From NCBI GenBank assembly GCA_019359505.1, contig JAHHHD010000024.1, positions 24,829-88,828 of the forward strand: 64,000 nucleotides of DNA. Reading direction: 5' to 3'. The translations under genes were made by a program, and so were the position numbers. The DNA comes from Drouetiella hepatica Uher 2000/2452. Lineage in GTDB: Bacteria; Cyanobacteriota; Cyanobacteriia; Elainellales; Elainellaceae. Positions 7,716-15,969 of the stretch are shown one piece after another. The notes below the pieces were generated by a model. It worked only from the letters and a program-made list of their open reading frames with translations. It did not search any database and was not told where the DNA came from. Position 1 is the stretch's first letter; the number at the start of each line of letters is the position of its first letter.

Positions 7716-10478
7716 GTGAGTGTTTCCCCCAATTCTGGTTTTAATGCTGAACTCGACTTGCCTGGACATGATTCGCCTGGACTTGACTTAAACAGGCTGT
7801 TTCCTTTTCCGCTAGATGACTTCCAGAGGGAAGCGATCGAGGCACTAGATGCTGATCGATCGGTTGTGGTGTGTGCCCCAACTGGCTCTGGAAAGACTCT
7901 GATTGGTGAATATGCCATTCATCGGGCGTTGGCTAGAGGCAAGCGGGTTCTGTACACCACGCCATTGAAGGCACTCTCCAATCAAAAGCTGCGAGACTTC
8001 CGCGATCGATTTGGGGCTGATCGCGTGGGGCTATTGACGGGAGATATGTCGGTGCAGCGAGACGCACCGATCCTGGTCATGACTACCGAGATCTTTCGCA
8101 ATATGCTTTACGGCACGCCGATCGGGCAGGTGGGAGCCTCGATGGTGGATGTAGAAGCCGTCGTGTTAGACGAATGTCACTACATGAACGATCGTCAGCG
8201 CGGCACCGTTTGGGAAGAGTCAATTATCTATGCGCCGCCCGGAATTCAGCTTGTGGCGCTGTCTGCCACGATCGCCAACAGCGACCAGCTGACTGACTGG
8301 ATCAACCAGGTTCATGGTTCGGCAAAGCTGATTTATTCGGACTTTCGCCCGGTGCCCCTAGAGTTTCACTTTTGCAGTCCCAAAGGGCTGTTTCCTCTGC
8401 TCAATGACAGCGGCAAGGGCATCAATGCTCGGCTGAAGCCTAAAGGCGGTAAGCAGCGCGGCAGGCAGGAGCCGCCCCATATTGGCTTTGCTGTCAGCCA
8501 GCTTCAGCAGCGAGATATGCTGCCCGCCATTTATTTCATTTTCAGCCGTCGAGGATGCGATAAGGCGGTGGAGGAAATGAATAACTTCTCTTTAGTGAGC
8601 GATCGCGAAGCCGCCATTCTTAAAGAACAAATTGATGCTTTTCTGGAGCGCAACCCCGAAGCGGCAAGAAATGGTCATGTTTCGGCGCTCTATCGAGGCG
8701 TTGCATCGCACCATGCAGGGGTGTTGCCTGCCTGGAAGACCTTGATCGAGGAGCTATTTCAGCAGGGACTCATTAAAGTGGTTTTTGCCACAGAAACCCT
8801 GGCAGCAGGAATCAATATGCCTGCCCGCACCACGATGATTTCCAGCCTGTCCAAGCGCACCGATCGCGGACATCGGCTTCTAACCGCATCTGAGTTTCTG
8901 CAAATGGCAGGACGGGCGGGGCGGCGAGGCATGGATGAGATTGGCTATGTGGTCACGGCACAAACGCCTTTTGAAGGAGCCTCGGAAGCAGCCTATCTGG
9001 CGACCTCTAAAGCCGATCCGCTGGTCAGCCAATTTACGCCCAGCTATGGCATGGTGCTCAATCTGCTGCAAACCCATACGCTGGAAGAAGCTAAAAATCT
9101 CGTAGAGCGAAGCTTTGGACATTATCTGTCCACGATTCATCTGCGTCCGCAGCAGCAGGAAATCGCCCGACTTAATGCCGAGCTGAGCCAGCAGCAGACT
9201 CAGATTGATGCCGTTGACCCGGCTCTGCTGAGCAGCTATGAGAAGCTAAACGATCGCCTGAAGGAAGAAAGACGGCTGCTAAAGGTCTTGCAGCAGCAGG
9301 CTCTAGAGATTACCGCCGACAATATGGCGATCGCCATTTCCTATGCGGTTGCCGGAACGGTGGTGAGCCTTAAGGGTAAGCATGTGCCCCTATCTGCCCC
9401 GTTACCCGCCATTCTGGTGATGAAAATGCAGGGTTCTGGGCAGTTTCCTCATCTGGTTTGCCTAGGGCAAGACAACCGCTGGTATGTGGTGACGGTTTCA
9501 GATGTGGTGGGGCTGCATGCTGAGTTTCCCAGATTGGTGCAAGCCGATGAGCTAGTGCCCCCTCTAGAGCTAGCCCCTAGAGCTGGATCGATCCGTAAAG
9601 GGGATGAAGTCACAAGGGCGATCGTTCAACAAATTCCGCCGCTAGATGCCGAGCTAGATCTGCCGCCTGAAGTCCGAACGCAGCAAGGACGAGTTAACGC
9701 CTTAGAAACCCAGCTTCAGACCCATCCGCTCCGACAGTTTGGCGATCCAGGTAACTTGCTAAAACGCTACAGCCGAGTCAGCAAGCTGCAAAAAGATCTT
9801 CAGGATCGTCAGGAAAAGCTGAATCAGTATTCTCAGCGCTACTGGCAAGAATTCCTCAATCTCATGGAAATCCTGCGCTACTTTGGCTGTCTCAGACCTG
9901 TTGAAATTGAGGATCAGCCGGGAGACAGCAACCCCGCCAAGGCGATCGGTTCTCGATCGGGCGAACAGTGGCAGCCAACTTCATTAGGCGAAATCGCTGC
10001 TGCCATCCGAGGCGATAATGAGCTGTGGCTGGGTCTAGCCTTAGCTTCTGGGGAACTCGATCGCCTAGAGCCGCAGCACTTAGCTGCCGCCTGTGCAGCG
10101 CTGGTGACAGAGGTTTCGCGCCCCGATAGCTGGACGCGATACGAAGCTTCTGGAGAAATTGATGAGGCTTTGGGCGGATTGCGAGGGCTGCGCCGAGAGC
10201 TGTTTAAGCTCCAGCGTCGCTACCAGGTGGCGCTACCCATTTGGCTAGAGGCGGACTGGGTCGCCCTGGTAGAGCAATGGGCGATGGGAGCCGACTGGAT
10301 TGAGCTGTGCAGTAACACGAGCCTAGATGAGGGCGATATCGTCAGAATCCTGCGGCGGACGGTGGACTTCCTCTCTCAGGTGCCCCATGCGCCTTACCTC
10401 CCAGGTGAGCTGAAAGAAAGCGCACAGTTGGCGATTCGGGCGATCGATCGCTTCCCCGTCAACGAAGGAGTAGATTAG
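7716..10478 (+). CDS. Ski2/Mtr4-like DExH-box RNA helicase
   Basis: Superfamily 2 helicase of 920 residues, probably acting in RNA unwinding or turnover. Motif I (Walker A) APTGSGKT is near residue 53, motif Ia TTPLKALSNQK follows, motif II is the DExH box LDECHYMND, motif III is SAT, and motifs V/VI appear as FATETLAAGINMPARTT and QMAGRAGRRGMD. A central coiled-coil-like section (about 480-540) and a C-terminal helical DSHCT-type domain follow. The start is a GTG at 7716; no in-frame ATG lies nearby upstream. Related proteins are conserved across cyanobacteria and in chloroplasts (ISE2). The substrate RNA is not known from the sequence. Confidence 0.9.
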   Translation: MSVSPNSGFNAELDLPGHDSPGLDLNRLFPFPLDDFQREAIEALDADRSVVVCAPTGSGKTLIGEYAIHRALARGKRVLYTTPLKALSNQKLRDFRDRFGADRVGLLTGDMSVQRDAPILVMTTEIFRNMLYGTPIGQVGASMVDVEAVVLDECHYMNDRQRGTVWEESIIYAPPGIQLVALSATIANSDQLTDWINQVHGSAKLIYSDFRPVPLEFHFCSPKGLFPLLNDSGKGINARLKPKGGKQRGRQEPPHIGFAVSQLQQRDMLPAIYFIFSRRGCDKAVEEMNNFSLVSDREAAILKEQIDAFLERNPEAARNGHVSALYRGVASHHAGVLPAWKTLIEELFQQGLIKVVFATETLAAGINMPARTTMISSLSKRTDRGHRLLTASEFLQMAGRAGRRGMDEIGYVVTAQTPFEGASEAAYLATSKADPLVSQFTPSYGMVLNLLQTHTLEEAKNLVERSFGHYLSTIHLRPQQQEIARLNAELSQQQTQIDAVDPALLSSYEKLNDRLKEERRLLKVLQQQALEITADNMAIAISYAVAGTVVSLKGKHVPLSAPLPAILVMKMQGSGQFPHLVCLGQDNRWYVVTVSDVVGLHAEFPRLVQADELVPPLELAPRAGSIRKGDEVTRAIVQQIPPLDAELDLPPEVRTQQGRVNALETQLQTHPLRQFGDPGNLLKRYSRVSKLQKDLQDRQEKLNQYSQRYWQEFLNLMEILRYFGCLRPVEIEDQPGDSNPAKAIGSRSGEQWQPTSLGEIAAAIRGDNELWLGLALASGELDRLEPQHLAAACAALVTEVSRPDSWTRYEASGEIDEALGGLRGLRRELFKLQRRYQVALPIWLEADWVALVEQWAMGADWIELCSNTSLDEGDIVRILRRTVDFLSQVPHAPYLPGELKESAQLAIRAIDRFPVNEGVD

Positions 10479-10533
10479 GGGCTAGGCGTAAAGCTACACC
10501 GCTACCCCTTCCATCTGAAACCCTCTCAATCCC

Positions 10534-11601
10534 CTAGGACTCTTCTTTGGTCGGATCGCTAATGGCAGTCGATTGAGTTGCCGATCGGGCAGCAGCAGAT
10601 TTAGCGATCGCCTCTTTAGCATTCATGGGCTTAAACGGACTCCGCTTCTTGTTTTTGCGTTCTTTCGCTCTTTCGCGCTCGTACTCTAGCTCCTTCAGCT
10701 TCTTGGTAATGCGCCCAAAGTATTCCTGCATATAGGTTTCGAGCGTAGTAGTGTCTTTAGGATCGATGCCAAACGCGGTATAAGTCTCATCCATGGATGC
10801 CGTTAGAGGCTGTCCGGCAGCCACGACTTCCGCAAAGGCAAGGCGATCGGCAACATTCCAAGTCCACTGGAAGAAGCGAGCTATCTTTTGCACAGCTTGC
10901 AAGACTCCGATCGGCATTCGGGTAATTTTTGCCTCTCGCCCCGACAACCGTTCACACAGTCGAATGACTTCGTAGGCTCCCCAAGCTCGTGAACCCACCA
11001 CAGGGAAACACTTCTTCCCAGTTTCTGGCACCTGGAGCGATCGCACCGCAAACTTGGCGATGTCTTGCGTGTCCATGTAAGCCGTGGGCGCACCGTCCCC
11101 CATCACCCAAACTGCCTGCTTTTCCAAAATTGGGATCGCATATTGCCCGATCAATCCCTGCATAAAGCCGCAGAGTCGCAAGACCGTGTAGTTTAATCCA
11201 GACTCTGCCAAGTACAGCTCAGTGCAGCGCTTAATCTCCATCAGCGGCACATGGGGGTATTTCTCACAATCCAAAATCGAGAAAAAGATGAAGCGATCGA
11301 TGTTTGCCGCCTTTGCTGCCTGGATCAGCGCCACTTTGCCATCCCAATCCACCTGGCGAATAGAGGCATCTGTAGGTCTGGCGGCAGCAGCATCAACCAC
11401 AGCTGTCATGCCCTCTAGAGCAGGAGGCAGAGTGTCTGGGTAACGTAGATCGCCCTGAACTAGCTCTGCACCCCATTCCTTTAAGAAAGATGCTTTTCTA
11501 AAGCTGCGCACCAAACACCGCACCTGAAATCCCTCATCCAGCGCGCGGCGAACAATTTGCCTTCCTAAAGTCCCAGTGGCACCGACAACCAGTATATTCA
11601 T
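10534..11601 (-). CDS. ycf39: Ycf39-type NAD(P)-binding photosystem II assembly factor
   Basis: Atypical short-chain dehydrogenase-like protein of the Ycf39/HCF244 group, which in Synechocystis binds Hlips and helps deliver chlorophyll to newly made D1. The N-terminal nucleotide-binding motif GATGTLGRQIVRRAL, the strand LVQGDLRYPDTL and the conserved SILDCEKYPHVPLMEIKRC region are clear. At 355 residues it is longer than most homologues (about 320-330). The extra tail after about residue 295 is first charged (KKLKELEYERERAKERKNKK), then rich in Ala, Ser and Thr. It is transcribed alone. An Hlip gene lies about 27 kb away in the window. Confidence 0.88.
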   Translation of the reverse strand: MNILVVGATGTLGRQIVRRALDEGFQVRCLVRSFRKASFLKEWGAELVQGDLRYPDTLPPALEGMTAVVDAAAARPTDASIRQVDWDGKVALIQAAKAANIDRFIFFSILDCEKYPHVPLMEIKRCTELYLAESGLNYTVLRLCGFMQGLIGQYAIPILEKQAVWVMGDGAPTAYMDTQDIAKFAVRSLQVPETGKKCFPVVGSRAWGAYEVIRLCERLSGREAKITRMPIGVLQAVQKIARFFQWTWNVADRLAFAEVVAAGQPLTASMDETYTAFGIDPKDTTTLETYMQEYFGRITKKLKELEYERERAKERKNKKRSPFKPMNAKEAIAKSAAARSATQSTAISDPTKEES

Positions 11602-11958
11602 GAGGGATACCGTAAAGAATTGTTAAACTTCGTTAATATACAAGATACCCTGAAATGCACCTGCTTTGACAAGGCGGTTTTGATTGCATCTTGACTGCAT
11701 CTGCCTCAGTCTTGGAAGCGCCTCAACCATTACAGCAATTTTCAATTGCGTAAACCACAGTTATTTTTGTAGAAGCCTCGCGGAGCGAGGCTTCTACAAA
11801 AATAACCCACACTTAACCGAGTGCAAAGCGCTGTAAGTGCTGAATCAAGTGCCGTAGTAATAGATGTTAGGCTTAGGGTGCCATCGGGGTTTCACCTTTT
11901 CGAAAGGCACCCTGTACCTTGAGCGATGTCGATTCTGCACTTGAGTTGATTCTGCATT
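11602..11958. promoter_or_regulatory. Divergent region ycf39/arsR with palindromic element and leader hairpin
   Basis: The gap carries the palindromic element described separately (11730-11836). Near arsR, AGGGTGCC (11875-11882) and GGCACCCT (11906-11913) form a perfect 8-bp inverted repeat. GATTCTGCA occurs twice (11930-11938 and 11948-11956), the second copy just before the ATG. Either could be a metal-sensor operator, but neither closely matches the classical SmtB 12-2-12 operator. No gene is seen. Confidence 0.45.
11730..11836. repeat. Palindromic intergenic element, GGA-loop copy 1
   Basis: Perfect inverted repeat of 22-bp arms (11760-11781 and 11785-11806) around the triloop GGA (11782-11784), nested in a weaker outer inverted repeat starting TTACAGC (11730) and ending GCTGTAA (11836). 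The flanking bases, including GTGCAAAGCGCTGTAAG, are nearly identical to those of the element at 15861-15959, so the two are copies of one element. Confidence 0.85.
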
Positions 11959-12345
11959 ATGAATTTTGCCTCCACAACTCCTGATTCCGCTCCAAACTGT
12001 GAGGTTCAGCATCCGGTTGATCTCAACAATGTCCGTCAAGTCCATCAAGATATTCTAGATGTTGCGAAAGCTCAGCGAATGGCAGAGTTTTTTAGCCTGT
12101 TGGGAGATGCCAACCGTCTGCGGATTTTGTCAGCATTAACCCATCAGGAGCTTTGCGTTTGCGATCTGGCTGCCGTCGTAAAGATGACAGAGTCAGCAGT
12201 TTCTCATCAGCTTAGGGCTTTGCGGGCTATGCGGCTAGTAAGCTACCGTAAGCAGGGGCGAAATGTCTTCTACTACCTGAAAGATAGCCATGTCGCAAAT
12301 CTATATCGAGAAGTTGCGGAGCACTTAGATGAGCCAGAAGATTAG
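11959..12345 (+). CDS. ArsR/SmtB-family metal-sensing repressor
   Basis: Winged-helix homodimeric repressor of 128 residues that releases DNA on metal binding. The recognition region is TESAVSHQLRALRAMRLVSY with the wing RKQGRNVFYYL. Two metal-site signatures are present: ELCVCDLA on helix alpha3, and on helix alpha5 the Asp-x-His...His-x-x-Glu pattern of SmtB/ZiaR in DSHVANLYREVAEHLDE. A further Cys-His pair lies in the N-terminal tail (NCEVQHP). The alpha5 set favours zinc (or cobalt) sensing; the double-Cys alpha3 motif would also allow thiophilic metals. No metal ATPase or metallothionein gene is adjacent, so the target is probably elsewhere. Confidence 0.88.
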   Translation: MNFASTTPDSAPNCEVQHPVDLNNVRQVHQDILDVAKAQRMAEFFSLLGDANRLRILSALTHQELCVCDLAAVVKMTESAVSHQLRALRAMRLVSYRKQGRNVFYYLKDSHVANLYREVAEHLDEPED

Positions 12346-12452
12346 AGGCTTAAACCCTGAAAGCTTAAAAATTCCTCAAGCTGCCTCTTTGCATGGCTTT
12401 CTGATTCTGGGAAATTTGCTTAGAGGTCTGAAGTAGACCCCAAAAACTGCGC

Positions 12453-12557
12453 TTACTCTTCACCGCCTTGAATTTTGAGCATTAAGAAGCCCAAGCTAAG
12501 ACCCACTAAAATTAAGGATGAAGACAGGATTGCAGCTCTAAAAATTTCGATATTCAT
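12453..12557 (-). CDS. petM: Cytochrome b6f complex subunit PetM
   Basis: A 34-residue single-span thylakoid membrane protein of the cytochrome b6f complex, read on the minus strand from the ATG at 12557. It begins MNIEIFRAAILSSSLIL and ends GFLMLKIQGGEE, which matches the PetM pattern (an N-terminal helix followed by LLKIQG-x-E-E). It is monocistronic, between the arsR-type gene and pdxA. Confidence 0.9.
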   Translation of the reverse strand: MNIEIFRAAILSSSLILVGLSLGFLMLKIQGGEE

Positions 12558-12799
12558 GGGGTGAAATTCTCCAAGGTGGAAGTTTTACAAAAATTAAGAC
12601 TTTATCTATCTCCCTTTGTTTGCTGCTGTGGCGGCAAGGTGCAACAGCGCCAAGTAGATGGGCAAGTCTTTAATAAAACCGTTTAGAGCATTGTAAAACA
12701 GTTCGGGGTGCAAATTTTAGGGCAACACAAAGGCAAGTGTGCCGCGATCGCCCTCTCCCCAAGTTCCATCACGCACTTTTAGGACATATTCAGCCATCT

Positions 12800-13933
12800 A
12801 TGGCGCATTCAGCAAGTTCAACTCCGCTTTCGATCTCCTTGCCTTCTCGTCTTAAGTTAGCGATCGCTCTAGGCGACCCTGCCGGAATTGGCACTGAGGT
12901 GACGCTGAAGGCATTGAGCGATCCGGCAGTAACGCAATGCTGTGACGTAGTGCTGGTAGGCAATCGATCGCTGCTCTGCCAGTCCTATGCCTCGTTGTCT
13001 CAACGGCTCGGTGCAGGTGTCTCTTTGGCTGACCCAACACAGTTCTCCATTGTGGACGTGCCTCTGGATGCGGCGGCGATTAACACAATTGCTCCAGGTC
13101 AGGAAAATGTAGCTAGTGGAGAGGCAAGCTTTCGTTTTCTGGAGAAGGCGATCGCTCAAGCTCTCGCAGGGGAAGTCTCAGGCATTGTCACGGCACCCAT
13201 TTCTAAATCTGCCTGGAAGTCAGCAGGGCATCTGTATCCGGGACAAACGGAGCTGTTGGCAGAGCGATCGGAGGTGCAGCGCTATGGGATGCTGTTTGTG
13301 GCGCGATCGCCCCATACAGGCTGGACATTGCGAACGCTGCTAGCAACGACTCATATTCCCTTGCGGCAAGTCCCAGAGGCGCTCACGCCCGATCTGCTCA
13401 CCCGCAAGCTAGAGCTGCTCCTGGACTGTTTGCAGCAAGACTTTGGCATTCAGCATCCCCACATTGCCATCGCTGGACTCAACCCCCACAGCGGCGAACA
13501 GGGGCAGCTTGGACGAGAAGAACAAGATTGGCTAATTCCTTGGATACGACAAATGGGCGATCGATTTCCAGATGCCTCGCTGCAAGGCCCTGTGCCCCCT
13601 GATACCCTTTGGGTGCGCCCAGGGCAAGTTTGGTATGGCAGTGCCGACTCTAAGAAAGTTTCTAAGACGGCTCATGATGCTTACCTAGCGCTGTATCACG
13701 ATCAGGGGCTAATTCCTGTGAAGCTGATGGCCTTCGATCGAGCAGTGAATACAACGATTGGTCTACCTTTTGTCCGTACCTCTCCTGATCATGGGACGGC
13801 TTTTGATATTGCGGGACAGGGAATTGCCGATGCGACCAGCATGAAATCGGCTATTTTGCTGGCGGCAGAGCTAACTCAACAGCGGCTTGTACGCGGTGGG
13901 GAGACGATTGCATCCATGACTCGTCCTGTCTAA
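12800..13933 (+). CDS. pdxA: 4-hydroxythreonine-4-phosphate dehydrogenase (PdxA)
   Basis: Oxidises 4-phosphohydroxy-L-threonine in pyridoxal 5'-phosphate synthesis. Family hallmarks are the N-terminal [48 protein letters not shown] and the C-terminal [31 protein letters not shown] with metal-binding His residues. The ATG at 12800 gives 377 residues; an in-frame GTG at 12737 would add 21 residues that lack family similarity. The gene stands alone. Confidence 0.93.
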   Translation: MAHSASSTPLSISLPSRLKLAIALGDPAGIGTEVTLKALSDPAVTQCCDVVLVGNRSLLCQSYASLSQRLGAGVSLADPTQFSIVDVPLDAAAINTIAPGQENVASGEASFRFLEKAIAQALAGEVSGIVTAPISKSAWKSAGHLYPGQTELLAERSEVQRYGMLFVARSPHTGWTLRTLLATTHIPLRQVPEALTPDLLTRKLELLLDCLQQDFGIQHPHIAIAGLNPHSGEQGQLGREEQDWLIPWIRQMGDRFPDASLQGPVPPDTLWVRPGQVWYGSADSKKVSKTAHDAYLALYHDQGLIPVKLMAFDRAVNTTIGLPFVRTSPDHGTAFDIAGQGIADATSMKSAILLAAELTQQRLVRGGETIASMTRPV

Positions 13934-14734
13934 CAACCGTAATCTTACGGATGCCAAGATACAGTTTGTTGCCAAATTCAGGCAGCCCTCTGAAGACAAA
14001 CTTCCACTGAAGTGCAATATTAACGGTGGAAGCGGTATGTTGCACTTCAAAACTGTGTTTACTCCTTGGCTAGGGGCTTCCTGCTTTGAAGGTTTGAATG
14101 GTTTAACAATCACGTGACTAAAGCTCAAGAAACGTGCTGAATCTGGCTTTATGTGTTTGAAAGGGGCGCGGAGCGCCCCTTTCAAACACATAAAGCCAGC
14201 GATGCCAAAGAATGTTCCTCCGTGTGTTGCCTCAATACGAAACTAATCTGGATTTGGAGAAGGGGCTTGAGCCAAATTCCCGCTCAATTTAGTTACGTTG
14301 TATACTTTTGACATTAGCAATTGAGTTCATTACGCCTCCTACTGCGATCTGGTACTGCACCTGCAAACTGTTACCGCGATTGTTCATGAAGTGCATCTAT
14401 TAACGCGAGGCATCTCTGCACAATGCAGATCTATGATCTCAACATAGGGTCTGGGTTCATCGTGCCGATCGCTGAGATGGGAGCATCCCAGGCAATTCTT
14501 CAGATCAGCCACCTCTAAATTTTCTTCGGGGCTATCACATTGTCAAGGTTCAGTGACTTTTGCAATGTTTATTAATATAATCAGGAGGGTAGTGGCGCAA
14601 GAATAGAAATTATTCAGTATACCGGATCACAAAGTGAGCCATTTAATTAAATATTAGGCAGCTTTCGGGGGTAGACATTAGCTCTACTCTTCACTCTGTC
14701 GCAGTTTCCAAGTCTGATAAATGGAGGGTGAATC
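13934..14734. other. 800-bp intergenic region holding a 27-bp-arm palindrome
   Basis: No protein-coding gene was recognised. The only strong structure is the palindrome at 14143-14199. AT-rich sequence from about 14560 to 14690 probably carries the promoter of the downstream DUF4327 gene. A small RNA could be hidden here, but no known family (tRNA, Yfr1 core) was recognised. Confidence 0.4.
14143..14199. repeat. Palindromic intergenic element, 27-bp perfect arms, GGA loop
   Basis: Arms 14143-14169 and 14173-14199 are perfectly complementary around GGA (14170-14172). The core is GGGGCGC-GGA-GCGCCCC and the outer arm reads CTGGCTTTATGTGTTTGAAA. It lies between pdxA and the DUF4327 gene. It has the same core and loop as copies at 11760, 27396, 32666, 39326 and 54347, but a different arm sequence. 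Confidence 0.88.
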
Positions 14735-14956
14735 ATGATTAATGTACTTCAATATTCAATGAGTTTGATTCAGGATGAGGCACGTCAGTTGGTGCAGACA
14801 GGCGTAGTTAACCGCCAGCAGCCTATCTATGTTCTCTGCAAATATATTCCAGCTCGAGAATGGTCTTGTGTGGAGTGCGTGTTAGAGAACAATGACTACC
14901 TTCTGAGAGATCGAATCGGCGATTTGATCGGTCGTGAAGATTGGACAAATGACTAG
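14735..14956 (+). CDS. DUF4327 family protein
   Basis: Small soluble cyanobacterial protein of 73 residues with unknown function. The conserved elements of the family are visible: SMSLIQDEARQLVQ, the RQQPIYVLCKYIPAREW segment and NNDYLLRDRIGDLIGRE. An excellent Shine-Dalgarno (GGAGGGTGA) sits just ahead of the ATG. It is monocistronic, with a palindromic element about 80 bp downstream. Confidence 0.85.
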   Translation: MINVLQYSMSLIQDEARQLVQTGVVNRQQPIYVLCKYIPAREWSCVECVLENNDYLLRDRIGDLIGREDWTND

Positions 14957-15036
14957 ACAAAACTTTGCACAAAAATTCCGCTGATTTCCAAAGTCTGGAT
15001 TTCTCAGCGGATTAGAAGAACTCTATATCTGCTGCT

Positions 15037-15148
15037 TATAGCTGTCGCAGCCTGCTTAGGGCACTTTTTGCTTAAGGCATTTAGGGTGAGGCGCTTCGCG
15101 CCCCACCCTAAATGCCCCGTCCTAATCGCCTTAGCGGTTGCTATATAT
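15037..15148. repeat. Palindromic intergenic element, TTC loop, TATAGC outer ends
   Basis: Inner arms 15076-15094 and 15098-15116 pair with one mismatch around TTC (15095-15097). The outer ends are TATAGCTGTCGC on the left and GCGGTTGCTATATA on the right, with GTCCTAAtCGCC next to the inner palindrome. The right flank closely resembles that of the element at 59664-59762. It sits between two convergent genes. Confidence 0.75.
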
Positions 15149-15205
15149 GTCGATCAGCTATCTAAGAACTAGATGGCAAGATCTAGAGTACCCATTTGGA
15201 AGAAG

Positions 15206-15580
15206 CTATGAGTCTTGTGCTCGTAGCTTTTCTATTTCGGCTCGTAGGGCGGCAATTTGTTCAGTTAGCTCTTGTAAGTCTTGCTGTGCGGCGGGTGAAA
15301 CTGAAGTCGCTAGCGTGGAGACTGTGCTGGTGGCGTTGGGTTGGCTGACTCGACTAGAAGCTTGATTGATCAGCGAATCTACAAATCCACGCGCTTCTCG
15401 CTCTGCGCTTTCGCCTTTAGCCTCCCATTCTTCCGTGAGTTGGCTCAGCTCTGTTTTAAGCTTTGCCAGATTAACATCTCGCTGTTGCGGGTCTTGTAGC
15501 GTTTCGATAAATGTTGCCGTTGCGCCTAGAGTAACGCGCAGGCTTTTTTGAGCAAGCTGGAGTAGGTTATCAGAATTCAT
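15206..15580 (-). CDS. Conserved cyanobacterial coiled-coil protein
   Basis: A 124-residue hydrophilic protein of unknown function. The first 75 residues (starting MNSDNLLQLAQKSLRVTLGATATF) form a helical region that resembles small phasin-like cyanobacterial proteins. A Ser/Thr/Ala-rich linker follows, then a C-terminal heptad-like coiled coil (DLQELTEQIAALRAEIEKL). There is no signal peptide or membrane span. It is transcribed divergently from the amidase gene and convergently with the DUF4327 gene. No function is assigned. Confidence 0.65.
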   Translation of the reverse strand: MNSDNLLQLAQKSLRVTLGATATFIETLQDPQQRDVNLAKLKTELSQLTEEWEAKGESAEREARGFVDSLINQASSRVSQPNATSTVSTLATSVSPAAQQDLQELTEQIAALRAEIEKLRAQDS

Positions 15581-15969
15581 GAGATTTATCCGTTGAAGTA
15601 CAGCAATGCGTCTAGGTTCGGCAGTCTTAGGTCTAGAATTTTAGGCTCAGAAGCAATTGAGCGATCGCATTTTCAGCAATCCATTCCAGAAATTTCTGGG
15701 GTATAGCGTTTCTCAAGCGCATCATCAGATTAACTGATTTGGCTTCGATCGCGCCTCCTCAAACAGGATCAAGAGTTGAAAATCAGCCTTGGAACTGCCA
15801 AAATAGCCGTCTTCCGTCCCGTATACTGTCTCGATATACGGACTTAGCGACCGCAAACTCCCACAGCAATTTTTAATTGCATAAACCGCAGTTGTTTTTA
15901 GAAGCCGCGCGGCTTCTAAAAAAATAACCCATACTTAACCAAGCGCAAAGCGCTGTAAGGCACGACCTC
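15581..15969. promoter_or_regulatory. Divergent region upstream of the amidase gene
   Basis: This region separates the divergent coiled-coil and amidase genes. It contains the palindromic element at 15861-15959, whose right end stops about 10 bp before the amidase ATG, so the element could supply or disturb the amidase leader. No gene is seen. Confidence 0.4.
15861..15959. repeat. Palindromic intergenic element, loop-less copy of the 11730 element
   Basis: Core palindrome 15895-15922 (TTTTTAGAAGCCGC/GCGGCTTCTAAAAA) has no loop. The flanks match the copy at 11730-11836 over roughly 30 bp on each side (ACAGCAATTTT...ATTGC on the left, AAGCGCAAAGCGCTGTAAG on the right). Compared with that copy, the middle lacks the CTCGCGGAGCGAG section. 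Confidence 0.8.

Noticed and set aside
12737..12799. GTG start for pdxA
   Set aside because: The added 21 residues have no PdxA similarity; the ATG at 12800 is followed directly by a normal N-terminus.
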